A stretch of DNA of 64,000 nucleotides from Floccularia luteovirens (GCA_009739215.1 VSJF01000008.1:992001-1056000); one strand, 5' to 3'; counted from the stretch's first letter, positions 35,908 to 48,400 are shown. The notes: generated by a model from the sequence alone, not told the origin. A program made the numbers and translations.

Positions 35908-36321
35908 ATGGCAACTACAACGACACCCATTCACATTCCCTTCCACTCATCAAAGTCGGACCATATTTCTGCACGGCCTCCGCAGTCAAAGCTGGGCTTG
36001 TTTATTTGGCGAAGAAGGATGTGGTTTGAGTCGACATTTGTGCTCTCCATGCTTGAGCCTTGGGAGAAATTCCTTCTTTGTCAGTCCAAATCATTCCATA
36101 ATCACCCATTTCTCACCCTTTGCTTTCGTAGTGACAATGTTTATTGTACTTTTTGTTCTGGTATTAGCTGGGACTGTTCAAATACCTTCCCCACCATCCT
36201 TGTTGTCATGCAAAGTCGCGCTGTGTACTATCTGTGGGGACAAGAGGGTGATGATAGAATTATTTGGCAGCTACTAGGACTTGGAACCGAAAACGGTTTT
36301 GGTCTCCAGAAGGAATTGTAA
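35908..36321 (+). CDS. Small membrane protein resembling serine palmitoyltransferase small subunit (frame broken in exon 2)
   Basis: Exon 1 is 35908..36079 and exon 2 starts at 36132. The protein has a polar N-terminus (PIHIPFHSSKSDHI), then WRRRMWFESTFVLSMLEPWE directly before a hydrophobic stretch (MFIVLFVLVLAG). 'MLEPWE' followed by a membrane helix is the signature of SPT_ssu-like proteins, which bind and stimulate serine palmitoyltransferase in the ER. The expected continuation (VVMQSRAVYYLWGQEGD, to the stop at 36321) lies in another frame. Two apparent extra C residues, near 36179 and 36198, separate the two halves. As written, the spliced frame terminates early after FGSY. Sequence error or a damaged gene are both possible. 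Confidence 0.6.
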   Translation: MATTTTPIHIPFHSSKSDHISARPPQSKLGLFIWRRRMWFESTFVLSMLEPWEKFLLCQSKSFHNHPFLTLCFRSDNVYCTFCSGISWDCSNTFPTILVVMQSRAVYYLWGQEGDDRIIWQLLGLGTENGFGLQKEL

Positions 36322-37238
36322 CATAAGGATTTGTAGTAATTGTAAGTAATTTCCTGCATATTTCTTTTTTACGCATTCCTTACCAGAGAACAGAGATATG
36401 ATATTACCCTTTTTACAGTACAGTGGATACCACTAATATCCGTCAATTAGGATTGAACTGCACTCATTTTAATCTGTTGAAAACAAGTATTTTAATGGGT
36501 AATCAAGCCAGGGTCTGAATCTGATGTCGCCAGCGCAGTTGACAGATTATTACGTCAGCATGTTATTGGAGCCTTCACACCGCAGTTTCATCGATTCACT
36601 CTGTGTACTCTGATGTTATGAAACTATTATGCATCCAACATACAACCATATGATTCCACTGAAAAGTCCTTCCAATCATGCAGCACGCCTTTGATGTTGC
36701 TGTTTTACCTTGCGTTTACCTAAGATTGTATCCGGGAAGCCGGTGGCCATTCTTCTTGCTTCGGCAGCAAGAACATCAGTTCCGTGCCTCCGAGTAATCA
36801 CCACGAAGCCTCGTGAAGCTTGTTAACAATGATGAAATAGGTACATGTCATTAAAGTTCCGCGATGCGGCTGCAAAGCCTAATGATATCGTTGATGGAAG
36901 AACGCAACATATTTCAACTTTTGCCCCCCGTCCCTCTACTAACTTCTCGACCAGTCAAATGATCTTATTCGAGCATACCCTCACAACCTCTCTCGCACGT
37001 CTACAACGCTCTTGGCCTGTCGCCAAGGCAGAGTTGCGTAGATACTACGGTAATCGACCCTTCGAAATGACTTGAAAAACCAACATATCGCAAACCATCC
37101 GATACGTTTTATATTGTACGCGTGCAATAGAGGTCACTGTTTTGTCTACTGCCGTCGTAATATTGTTTTGGGGTTGGACGAATCTGATGGTCGGTGAAGG
37201 TGTGTGGTAAAATAACAAATTTGTCAACCCTCTCGAAG
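36322..37238. other. Gene-poor spacer
   Basis: No gene is supported. A minus-strand peptide near 36700-36810 (RRHGTDVLAAEARRMATGFP) looks coding-like but is isolated, without a start, stop context or family. Confidence 0.3.
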
Positions 37239-37246
37239 TATAAAAT
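37239..37246 (+). promoter_or_regulatory. TATA box of the cutinase gene
   Basis: TATAAAAT lies 43 bp upstream of the cutinase ATG, a normal spacing for a short 5' UTR. Confidence 0.6.
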
Positions 37247-37288
37247 GACCCAAGACCAACCCGTTTCTACACCCAGAATCGAAAACAA

Positions 37289-38099
37289 ATGGTTTCCAAC
37301 CTCTTCACAGTATTCACAGTCTTAGCCTTGACATTTGTCGTCGACGCAACACCGGTTGCTGCCCCGACTAGCCCATGTGCTGCTGTTCATATCATAGCAG
37401 CGCGCGCTTCTACTGAGCCACCTGGTGCTGGGATTATCGGTGCTCTTGTGCAACAAGTGCAAAGGACCAGCCGTCAAACGGTTTCGACATCGAATGTTAA
37501 CTACCCTGCAACTCTCACCAACTATGGTAGTAGTTCAGCACAGGGTACTGCTGCGCTCAAAGTACTCCTCACCAATCAGGCAAACCGGTGCCCTAACCAA
37601 AAAATCGTGCTTGTCGGCTATTCACAGGTTACATTACATTACATTCCTACAGACTGACCTAGCTGAAACTGGCCATTTCTATTTCCAGGGTGCACATATT
37701 ATTGGTGATGTTCTAGCCGGAGGAGGCGGCACTGGCCTTGGACTTCTGACCCCTCCCATATCAAGCACCATTGCCAACAGAGGTAAACATGATGCATGGT
37801 CAGTGATTGGCAATTCACTTTCTTATATACCGCGTACAGTCAACGCTGTCGTTCAAATGGGTGATCCACGACATGTCCCGAACCAATCTTTCGACAAAGG
37901 AACTTCTCGTAACTCTGGTCTCTTCCCTCGTGGTGCAAATCAGCAATATAGCTCTACCCTCCAGCCTCGCATTCAAAGCTTCTGTGATGCAACAGACACA
38001 TTCTGTGACTCGGGCTTTTCTACTATAGTCCATCTGACTTATCTTGATAGATACCAGGATGACGCTGCAGATTTTATTCTTTCTCAGATTGGTGGGTAG
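37289..38099 (+). CDS. Cutinase (carbohydrate esterase family 5)
   Basis: Three exons in phase, 37289..37627, 37689..37782 and 37840..38099, giving 230 aa. A signal peptide (LFTVFTVLALTFVVDA) is followed by CAAVHIIAARASTEPPGAG, a CE5 start. The nucleophile lies in GYSQG, split by intron 1 exactly after Gln. The second catalytic region reads FCDATDTFCDSG (Asp between paired cysteines), and the His is in STIVHLTYLDRYQDDAADFI. The GDPRHVPNQSFDKGTS block is also typical. It would be secreted and hydrolyse cutin or related polyesters (or acetylxylan; CE5 activities cannot be told apart here). All catalytic residues are present and the gene appears intact. Confidence 0.94.
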
Positions 38100-38329
38100 A
38101 TGTAGGTGATATAGGCGATTTTTGATATGTCGGCTACTACTAGTATGTTTCGTACCTTTGTGTGCTCGGAGAGTAAATGTAGCTTGACAGAAGTTTGAAT
38201 AGAAAATGTAAAATTTCCAGATTCACAGATCAACTATTATAACGAGAGATGCAAAAATACATATATGTGAGAACGAACTGATTCTATATAAAATATTGAG
38301 TCTGGCCAAACTTCGAGAACCCTATCCCA

Positions 38330-38705
38330 AACACCAAAGAAGCTCAAATGCCCTCACTGCATATTTCCGTCCTACTCCACCTCTCACTCCAAACCGCCTA
38401 TCCTCTACAATGAAGAGGTCGTCGGGATCATATTCATCTCGCCAAGTCAAGTAAAATTCGGTCCACAGAAGGTAGCTTAAAATCGTCTTGAAGGGAATCG
38501 GCTTCGCCTGGATATCCAACCATGCTTCCAGTCATCTGTTGTAATATGGGTAGCTGCGTAGTTTTGAACAGGACACGACAACAAAACTTTAGTTAGCCTG
38601 AGATGGAAGAGTTCAATGCTTTCCACTGTGCAACGTGAAGGAATACTATGCTCGCCTGGCACATATAGACAGGTAAATGCTCCAGTCTGACTGTTACCCA
38701 AAAAG
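38330..38705 (-). pseudogene. Collapsed copy of the FAD-linked oxidase
   Basis: The minus strand first gives a piece resembling the N-terminal exon of the oxidase at 39.3-41.4 kb (CLYVPGEHSIPS versus CRNVPGDRGFPS). It then jumps within a few bases to the C-terminal exon (LPILQQMTGS, then GEADSLQDDFK, then DEYDPDDLFIV). Everything between, including the FAD-binding core, is absent. Frames are also broken. It is a decayed duplicate with a large internal deletion, lying directly downstream of its parent on the same strand. Confidence 0.8.
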
Positions 38706-39328
38706 AATCGCTATCAAGAATAAGAAGGTTTTCAGCAAGACTAGTCCTTGGCTATGTGTATGATGAGATATCACCTGTACATCTTGATGCTGTACTCAGT
38801 ATCTCATCTCCAAGTCGCATCCGAGGTAAGCGGCAGTTATGCAGTAGCCATATCTTCTGATGCTTTTGAATTGTTTATTTTAATCCATGATGGGCAATGC
38901 TATGCGATTGATCCTTTACTGATTCATCCCTTCACATTATCATTTTGATAGACTTATCCGTATCTTCCTCTCAGAAAGTATCCATATAAGATCTGCGAGA
39001 GAGGCGATGATGGATGCCAATTTGAAGAACAACCTACAACCAAATATCTTTTTGATAAAGTCGCGGGGCCATCATAGCAATGACATTGCTGGTGTAAGAT
39101 CCATCATTTTGTACCACGTTTCGTTTCAAGTTTCTCGTCACAGTTTGTGTTGGAAGTGCAATGTCTGGAATTTATGTTCTAGTAGTGGATTGGAATGGTT
39201 AGATCCAACCAGCGAGGTGCATATGATTTAAAAGAAGATAGATTGTTCAATCTATTAGATTCGAAACACACATGCACACATAACGGATAGAGTCGAACAC
39301 CCAGGTACTCCAAGAACACGAGTAATTA
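38706..39328. other. Spacer between oxidase and its relic
   Basis: No gene and no recognisable motif. Confidence 0.4.
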
Positions 39329-41439
39329 CTATACCTTGCAATGCCCAGATTTGTCCCATCTCTCACTCCCAACACCTGCTGCCACAATAAAAAGATCATT
39401 GGGATCATATTTCTTCTTAATCTCACTGAGTCGGCCATAATTTGGTCCAAAGAAAGTGCCTTTGAAATCATCTTCAAGAGGATCTGCTTCATTCGAGTAC
39501 GTCGCACTTGTTCCTCCAGTCATTTTTTGTAATATAGGAAGCTGCGTGGTTTTAAATTGTTTCTCTACCACATGCGCAACAGGTGCAGTAGCATTTTCAG
39601 CCCATTGGTTGGCAATTATAAGCTGGAAGAAATTCAAAGTGTTTAATGTTTGAGGTTTATTTCAGCATTGGAATGTCGTACAAGTGTTTTAGCAGTCCTC
39701 CATGCAGGATGGACAGCAGAAGAGATATTTGCATTAGCTGCAACTTGACCTGAGGACAATAGTTAATGGAAGGACACAAGAGTAGGTATGTGGCACCCGG
39801 TAAACTGACCTCCAGCTACCAAATTTCCTAGTATACTGCAGAGATGTATGAGAATAAGTTATTGTGAAAAGGTCGATTTACTCACTTTGTTACTCCGGAA
39901 TCCAGTAACTCTGTATAAACCTGGCCAATAACGTCTGGAGAATCCCGATAGACACTTGCAGGAATGAGTCTAGATCCCAAGACTCCAGATTCCCCAACGG
40001 TGTCATCCGGACTGGCAATGACATCGTTAATGTTGAGATACTGGTTCTCAGATATTACAGTTGCTCCAAGGAGCTTCACATCTCGGATGAACGGTGCCAT
40101 AACGGCGTCAACCTGGGAAACGGATGCCCGAGGAAGGATTGATAATACCCTCATTGTTGTTCCGAACAAATAGAAGTATTGGTTCGCTCCTAGAGCGTCC
40201 CAGTCGAATATATGCCTGGCATGCACCTCGCTTACTTTACCCATCATCGAATTAGAAGAGGCCGTAATGGTGATGTTAGAAGCCACAGTGTTGAATGTAG
40301 GAAATGTCCGGAATGTGGCATTAACTACCACACCCCAAGATCCAGCACCCCCGCCACGTAGAGCCCAGAATACTGAACCCGAAGAATGAGTAACATTCTA
40401 ATGTTGATATCGTATTACCTACAATCTGAGTTCTCAAATTCATTTACTTTGAGAAGGTTCCCATTCGCCACGACAATGTGGAATTCTAATGCATCATGTT
40501 AGGAGCATGTAATTTAACGATGCGATGTACGAAGAACATACCGAGGGCATTATCTGCAGCTAAGCCAAGTATAGGTGACAAAGGAGAATGACCCGCGCCT
40601 TGTACGTATCCACCGGCGGGGGCTATGGTTGAGGCAGTACCTCCGACAATAATCTTGCCTTCAGATTTTGCTGCAATATACAGCGTATTAAGTCCTACCC
40701 CACTTCCAACAGTGACGGCACTTCCTTTACTATGGTTATTGACCATAAAATCATCTGTGAATGCGATAGTTTGAAGTTTGGTTGTGTGGATAAGGAGAGA
40801 GCTTTTTGCAGTGGACCGTCCAAGGTAGTCGTGCCCAGATGCTTTGATAGCAAGACGAATATTGTGTGAATGAGCAAACTTGACACCTTTCTATCAAGAC
40901 CTCAGCATCAATCATACTTGACGAATAAGAGTTGGCATACTTGTATGTCATCCGCTGACTCTGCTTCGACAGAGAATAGTGGCACATTTCCTTGCCCACA
41001 TGTTGATACCGAGTCCCTGAAGCAAAATGAAGGGGGGACGGAATCATAGTCCTGATATTTCATGGCATATCAGGAATATTATATACATTCAAGGAGATAA
41101 TTCCTATTCACCTGTTCCCAATTCAGCTGTAAAAAAACCGATTCATATCACGTCATACCGCATCACGTAAATGCTTACCTGGTTCATAGCTCCAGGAATC
41201 ATGTTTCTAAAATTTGCACTTGTCCACTGATCTTCCGTGCAAGACCCGGACGGGAGTTGGCTGCAAAATTTGGCGGATGGGACGACGGAGACAAGGCGAC
41301 CGGAGATGGATGAATTTAATGCCTGCCATTGGGCATTGGAAGGAAAGCCACGATCACCTGGCACATTTCGACAGGTTGATGCTGTACTACTCCTTAGAGT
41401 GTAAATGGCTGTTGCAAGAAAGGGTAAAATGGTTCGCAT
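39329..41439 (-). CDS. Secreted FAD-linked oxidase (berberine-bridge-like, PCMH type)
   Basis: Nine exons in phase: complement of 39329..39622, 39682..39749, 39810..39835, 39886..40372, 40423..40485, 40542..40890, 40941..41051, 41112..41126 and 41179..41439, giving 557 aa. A signal peptide opens it (ILPFLATAIYTLRSSTA). The PCMH fold shows CGQGNVPLFSVEAESADDIQ, IKASGHDYLGRST (the His that commonly anchors FAD), GGYVQGAGHSPLSP and RGGGAGSWGVVV. The BBE-type C-terminus ends in KKKYDPNDLFIVAAGVGSER and WDKSGHCKV. The usual second FAD-linking Cys of bicovalent enzymes appears to be Ser/Pro in GHSPLS, so single covalent attachment is likely (inference). The substrate is unknown; relatives oxidise alcohols, sugars or alkaloid-like compounds. 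A 15-nt exon encodes LNWEQ. Confidence 0.93.
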
Positions 41440-41473
41440 ATTGTTTGACTTTTTGGAGTGAGGATTGGTTGTA

Positions 41474-41481
41474 CTTTTATA
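41474..41481 (-). promoter_or_regulatory. TATA box of the FAD-linked oxidase
   Basis: TATAAAAG on the minus strand, 34 bp before the ATG at 41439. This implies a very short leader. Confidence 0.5.
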
Positions 41482-42539
41482 CTTTTTGGCCTATAAATGC
41501 ACAGTGCGCAGCGTTGCGTAACAGGGCTTCATGCTGTACGAAGGATTCGAGATGTGATCTATTTTTGCATAGAACACCAACAAAGAGCCGACTTTTGCAA
41601 TTTAAAATCACTATAACTGGATATTTAAATCTCACCTATGACTTCGAATTGACATATCCATTGCGCCTCACAGGCACAGATACCTATTATTATGTGTCAA
41701 CACGAATACGTGAAGGAGCCAGGTTGCAAGAAAACATTAAGGAGTGCTTCTAATTCCGATATATAATCAATTTTCATGTCGTTGATGTAGTCTTGACGTT
41801 ATACAGCAAGATTCCTGACAGCCCAACGCAGCCTCCATAAGCCGTGGGTACCATCCGCAGCCAAGGCAGGAACAGGCGACCGCAGCAACTAGAGATAGAA
41901 GCGTCATCGCCTGAATTCAGAAGAATTGTTCAGTTGTGGGTCACGTGCGAAAAAATGACAGCAAAACCCTCCTGATTCCTGACTACTCCTACCCATACAT
42001 GGAGTCCCTTTGGGCATTACGGCTTTGAACCAAGAATGGTACACAATGTAGACAGGTATTTTCCCAATCCGTGGCTTCTAATCTACAGGCTGTCTAACTT
42101 CACGGAAAAGCGGGGCTCTGACTTGGTCGCGCATGATATGAATTGGGGTAAAATTTGGTTCCAGAGTAGGACAGAAAAGAACCAAAGGTTCGCAACACCG
42201 AAGTTGTAAGAATATCTATTAGGTTGGAAGTGCTTATAGCAAGGAACTTCGTACTTCCTTGTTATAGGCACCTCCAATCCGAGGACACAACCCTGTCCCT
42301 GTAAAAAGGGTGCAGTAACCTGGGAAATTTTATCTGTCAGTTGCGAATAGGGTACTTAGAGGTTTAAGAGCGCCCTGAATATCTTGTAAGATTTTCGCAA
42401 AGTTAGTATGCAGATATTGGTCTACAGAACGACTTTAGTACACGATATACAGTCGAGAAATCCTGGACTCACATGAGTTCAAGTCGTAAATCCATATATC
42501 AAACCGTGAATTCAAAGTGACCCATTAAAAAATTCCCCA
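41482..42539. other. Gene-poor region with a fold-back element
   Basis: No protein-coding gene is supported. The only structure I see is the inverted repeat at 42222..42280. Confidence 0.4.
42222..42280. repeat. Fold-back inverted repeat, about 25-nt arms
   Basis: GGTTGGAAGTGCTTATAGCA then AGGAA (42222..42246) pairs with TTCCTTGTTATAGGCACCTC then CAATCC (42255..42280) across an 8-nt loop. Mismatches are few. It could be a MITE remnant or a transcribed hairpin. No target-site duplication was recognised. Confidence 0.75.
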
Positions 42540-43080
42540 AGTGCCCCGCAGTGGATACAAATCAAAGCACATGGCAAGTGTTGATTGTACCACGTTCAGC
42601 ATGAGCAGGAAACCAAGCAGGGTGCGGTTGCAACCATATATAGCGTAGACCCTGATTGTAAATTATCAAACCGATAACCCAGTGGATCGACGTTTGTTGG
42701 ACATACGTTCATGAACTATATAGATCTAGTTTCAGATTGACGCACAAACAGTTTGAACCCATAGTCATATCAGCTACGTCATGATTGTAATCCTGAGACA
42801 AAAGGGCTGCATGTCGGTAACTCGAAAAAATAGATTCAAATAACTTGACCAGCACATATGCAATAGCTCCTTATAATTTAGTAGGTAAGACGCGTATAAC
42901 GGTTCAATAAGAAAATGAATACAAGTCCCATTAATGTTAATTTCTGTTTCCGTATTCGCTCAAGCTCGAGCCATAAGAATTGAGCAGTACCTCTCATGAA
43001 AACGTCAAGCCTAAAATGGTTCAGCACATCATGGCCTACGATTAGATGTCTTGTGAAACTCACAACAATCATATCTAACC
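42540..43080 (-). pseudogene. DUF6533-type seven-helix protein relic
   Basis: Minus-strand fragments align with the intact DUF6533 gene at 58-59.6 kb: LERIRKQKLTLMGLVFIFLL then NRY (compare VERIWKQ then LLFALNRY), and TIRVYAIYGCNRTLLGFLLM (compare IIRTYALYGCHRFVLAFLLF). The N-terminal exon is recognisable only as a damaged remnant (VGHDVLNHF) and the later exons are missing. It is a partial, decayed family member. Confidence 0.7.
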
Positions 43081-45444
43081 AAAACAGATGCCATACTGAG
43101 GCAAAGTATGAAAATGCAAAGAATCTAGCCGTTTAACTCGTCCTTCAATCATACTATCAAGAAAGAACGCATTCTCAACTGTGTCCTTTACTTAAGGACT
43201 CGAATTCCCGATAACCAGGTATCGGGGTACTGAAGGAGGTGATAGTTCTTCATTTTGCGCTTGAACCTTCCTACATCGTAAGTGAGTGTGACCACCATAA
43301 CCAGAATCCACTTGTGCATTCATTCTGTAAACGGAGTTGCAATAAGTAAAATAGCGATACACGAATGAGGATCTGACAAGGGATAGGAGATGGGAGTCGA
43401 GAGTCGAGACGGCTCATACATCGCATAGTGGCTGCGAAGGAAGGAGGGCGATTTCAAGTCCGCAGCATCAAATTTATCCATAATGGGGATGCCTAAATAA
43501 TTTGTTGATCCCGGGTTTGTTTATTCATCTGATTCTTATTTTGATGTCTTTCTTTTGATACGGTGGGTACTGTCATGTTTCGTTGGTTTCTTGGGATAAC
43601 ATATTTTGTCGTTCACTTAGGTGAGGAATGCACTATGTTGTTGTCAGGTATTGTTGATTTTTGTCTGTTCCTTTCACCTATCCTGATCTCGTTCCGTATT
43701 CAGACACTCAGAAGCTGTTTGTTGCTTCGTCTCCAACCTCTGTCGTCGCCTTTTGATATATGCTCTATTAACGATATCTCTACGAGAGACAATGAAGAAA
43801 GATGATTTGTGTCATCTCACGCGTCAGCATGGTTGGTCTTTGAAAAGTCGGCGACGCTGAACGGGATCAAATCAACTATAAATGACACTGCGTGCGTTTC
43901 ACACAGAACGGTTGTTGTAATCTTCTTTCTGTTATTTCTTCTGAACATCGTCAAATCACTACAGAGGTTCAAATCGGTGTTTTGTACTGTCTTCTTTGGA
44001 AGAATGAAATGAAGGTCTTTGCGACGATTACTTGAAGTTCAGCAGGTCGCATTCAATGGTTCGTTAAATCGTAGACAGTTACTCTACATTCATTTTGAAA
44101 ATTCACATAACGTCTCTACGTAAACAGAAACGATTGGCACACAGTCGTTTCGCCGCACAAGTTCAGAAGAACGACAGAGACGCAGGAATTGAACTTTCAC
44201 GATCTTCTTACATCGAAACGAAAAGCTCAGCCGGGACATTCATTAATTGTCCCATCGTTATGCGAGCAATTGCGTTTCCCCTTTTTCATGGCTCTTCAAA
44301 ACATGCTGTTGGTGACAAACAATAAAAAGCATTTCTTCATTTTCCGCGCTCATCATCGTGGTCTTGCAATGTTTTCAGCTTATCTAGCTTGCAGTATATG
44401 GTACATTTCTCTTTTATATATAAGGTTGAACCATTATTGCTTCAGCAGCAGCAATGTCAACCAACATAATTCGGATTCATCTTTCCTCACCCCAATCTCC
44501 ATCAGTGTTTCCTTGTTCAGGCTAATCCCTGTCTGTCAACCTCTAAGGGCCTCCATTCGAGAGGAAGCAAATGATGGTACCAATCAAAGCCATATATGAC
44601 CTGGATACCAAGCAGGTTAATATTGAATATTTATAGTCAATCTGCCACTGACCAGCACATGCAAGCGAGTGGAACGGCAAGAATGGCAGAGAGATCCCAG
44701 GAACCTGTAATACGCCCAAGATTTTCTGCAAATACTCCATATACAACGGTGATGGCAGCGCTTAAGACTGCAGTGAGGAGAGAGACCAGGGCAAAAATCC
44801 TCTCTGTACGACTTGGAGATTGGAGCCGGAATATACGGAATCTGATAGCTAGTCAGGGGTGGTACAGCACACATTTAAGGATGATACATGAACAACATTG
44901 CTTGGTGGTTTAATGTCAGGATTGGGGATATGAGTATTCGATTCGCTGTCAGTATTAAGCTAGCTCAATCAAACACTGCTACTCATTATCATAATATCGT
45001 CGAGAGTATCTTCAGCTAACAGTTTTTTAGATTGAATGGGTACATCTCAATCAGACCGCAAAAATATTTTACACAACATTTGTTGTTAATGACCAAGAAA
45101 AAAAGTTGTAGCTAAACGAAGCTATTGTGTTATACATCAAAACTCATATCTGAGTTATCTACCAAATGTAGATCATAGATAATGATATAGAAGGGGATGT
45201 TTCAATAAATTGATAAATAAAGGTCAAGACATAAGAGAAGATTCGTGTAAAAAAGGGCTACATAATGAGAACGAATCGCATAGGGAGGAGGTTTGGGTTT
45301 CATGAACGTTCGTAGGTGGGTGACTTTTTAGGTTTCATAGCACAGCAGGGCGCAAGCAGTTCGACAGCGAGTCAGATGGCAAGATTAGATTCGGCATAGC
45401 ATGGGATTTCTGAAGTCTAAGAGAAGCAAACAGAATGGACGAAA
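43081..45444. other. Gene-poor region, possible membrane-protein exon relic
   Basis: No complete gene. On the minus strand at about 44640-44850 one frame reads RIFALVSLLTAVLSAAITVV then GSWDLSAILAVPLACMCW. These are two good membrane helices with nearby splice-like borders, plausibly a lone exon of another seven-helix family. The rest (43.5-44.6 kb) is T-rich and holds only short, domain-free frames. Confidence 0.35.
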
Positions 45445-48400
45445 TCAAGCGGGAGTGGGGATCATACTACGCCTCCTTGTTGAAGCAGAGTCGATATTTT
45501 CTTTCTCGTCTAGCTCCAAGACGCTTGGGGTGGGGCTTGTCAAACTACTCTGTTTCTTGAGTGCTCTCCGTGCTTGAGACTGTTCGAGAGCAGCCGATGA
45601 TACTCTTCGGTGAGTCATGGGAGTTCCCGGAGTCGCCGGTTTAGTAGAGGAGGATCTTGTCAGAGACGAAGCTCTGGAGGAAGGCGTGGGCGTAGCCGTT
45701 GATAGACGACGTGCTGGAGGTGGACCCATAGATCCTTCTACCGTTCGTGAAGTCGGTTTTGGTGTTGTTATGGAACCAGCGACGGAGCTATTCAGCCTAG
45801 AGCTCTTGCCTAGCGCAGAGGGTTTGGTGATAGATGGAGTTGAGTTTTCTGGTGAGACTTTGCGTTCTTTGATAATGACAAGACCATCAGTGCCAGAATC
45901 CGAAACAATTGAAGGTGGACGAGAGGGTGGACGGGACATAATTGGCGTGCTGTTGAAGACCGAAGAATCACAGCGGTGGGCAATCTTCGATGTCTGCGCG
46001 GGCGTGCTCCCTGCAGTCCCTTTGACACCAATACGTCTCTTGAGCTATTCAGTTGCGAAGTTAGATATAAGTAACACGGGTAGTATAAAGCAATGCATAC
46101 CAATTCCAACTCCTGCTGCTTAGAATCCAGCGCGATATTCAAACCCTGCATGTCTTCCTTATCTTGCGCCCTCTGCTTGGTGATCTGAACAAGCTTAACC
46201 TCCTTATCGGCGCTTTCTTGTTGTAGCTCGTGAATCTGGCGCCTTAAGCGTTCAACCTCTTCCTTCAATGCAGACACTCTATCCTTCGACGTCTTGACTT
46301 CTAAATCGGCTTTTGCATTCTGTCGGACCAATTCCTCCATATGTAGTTTCGCACCGTCTTCACGACCAGCAGCTTCGCGAAGAGCCCTCGACTGTTCCTC
46401 AATAACTCGAGCATGCTCGCGCTTCATGTTGCTCATTTGCTCGCGTAGTTCTTCAGATTCGGACTCGCGCTGTATAACACGCTGAGAATATTCTGCGATC
46501 TCGTTGTTCAAGTTCTTTATGTTGTCTTGGAGGCGTGATACGTTGTCGTTGGCAAACTGGCGTTCCTGCTCGAGAATAGAGTGTTTGTCTTGTTGCTCTT
46601 GCATAGCTTGGGTGAGTGTATCCGCATGCTCTCGTTCTTGGTGTAGCTGATCTTCGAGCTATAACCAGACAGATAAGTGACAATCAAAGAGAAATAAGTA
46701 AGGTTCACGAACTTCATCCCTCTCCTTTTCAAGGGACTCTTTGACAGTCCAAATTTCTTGGACTTCAGATTCAAGCTCTTGTCGTTTGCTGTCGCTTTCG
46801 AATAAACTTTCTTCCATCTTCGCGACTTTGTCCTCCAATTCTTCGACTTGAGATTTGAGCTCGTTCCTTTCTCTTGTCAATTCCTGGATCTCCTTGTCAA
46901 GGCTTATGAACCGCTCCGTTGCTCTTTCGGTGTTTGCCCATTGGGCTTCGAGTTCTCCTTTCAGTATCCCGTATTCATCATCCTTGTGCTTTAACTGTTG
47001 CTTCAAGCCTTCTAGTTCCTCCTCCAGACCTGAATGCACGATTTGCATACTCTCGATTTTAGTGACCAATTCTGTTCGTTCCTGTTCCCAGCGGATTTCA
47101 GCTCCACGGAAACTGTCGGTCCCGGAAGGCTCTACCCTTTGTTCCCTCTCGGAAGCAAGTTTCTTGAGTTCATCGATGTCAATCATACCAACGCTGACAT
47201 TTCCGAGCATTTCGATTTGTTCCTTCGCTTCTCGAATTCCCTCTTTCAACTCTCTATCACTTTCATCCCGACTCCAGAGAGTCTCCTTTAAGTTCATGAC
47301 GTCTTGACTGCGATCCTTAACAATGGTTTCGAGTATTTCTATTTCATCTCGCAACACATTCTCTTTCCTGTTCCACTCGGTTCGTTCATGTTCGAGGCTA
47401 GCAATCTGGCGGTGAAGCATCCTTAAGGCCTCTCCACTTGCTTCATCCATAACACTCCGTTCCATACTTTCTTGTCTGGATCCTTCGACTTCCTCTTCGA
47501 GGTAACGACAGGCCTTTTCTAGTTCCTGTACTTTCTTTTTCCATGATCGCAGCGCACCCTTCCGTTTGGCTTCCTCCTTTTCAGCGTCAGCTAGTTTCTT
47601 CCCCAGTATTTCTACCAGTTCATCGCGCGCCCTCAGATCATTCTCATACTGCTGGCACAACTCGGTTTGAAGAGCTAGTTGGGTCTGTAAGGAAACAATG
47701 ATGTTTTCCTCCTTAGAGGTTTTGCGGGTATGCTTAGGGGCACCTTGAGGTGGGGTAAGAGGTATCATGGTTTGAGGGGTATAATATGTGTTCGCATTGA
47801 CACTGAAAGGATCAGGCTCTGCCTGCGTCCCAGAATAGACAACTAGATCAGGGGAGGAGTCGTCATTGATGTCAGCCTCTGGAGGCCTAGGGGAGCGCAT
47901 CATAGAATGAAACACTGTGTCGCTCATCGCACGACTGCGATTCTTCGAAGAGAACGGCGACGAGGCCCTTGAGGGCAAGTCCATGTCACCTTTGAGATCA
48001 CTGGATGGATAAGCTGGTGATTCAGCCACATCTTTGGTTGCATTCGCCATCGAGAAGAATACGGTTTGACCGAAACTGAAACTTTGGCTACGGTCATGAA
48101 GAGGAGCAGGTAGGCGGGGTGCCTTTTCCATAGCGTGAAAGATAGTCTCGTCGATGGGCATAGTGAATTTAACACCCTCCTTTTCAGCTATAGGGACGTC
48201 CTTTCGTCGAACTTCCTTCGGCTTGCAGGGCGTAGAAGTCATTTGGGTAGGATAGGCCGAATCGGAACCATCTTTAGGCTGACCATCACCATCAGCTGTA
48301 GAGTTATCGAATTCAACGGGTTTCTCCATGAATGGCTCTTTCAGGTTAAAACTAAGACCTGGTGGAATAGAGGGTAGTTCGAGTTGTTGTGACATGTCAA

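Noticed and set aside
36690..36830. Minus-strand coding-like peptide (RRHGTDVLAAEARRMATGFP)
   Set aside because: Isolated, with no start, stop or partner exons; family not recognised.
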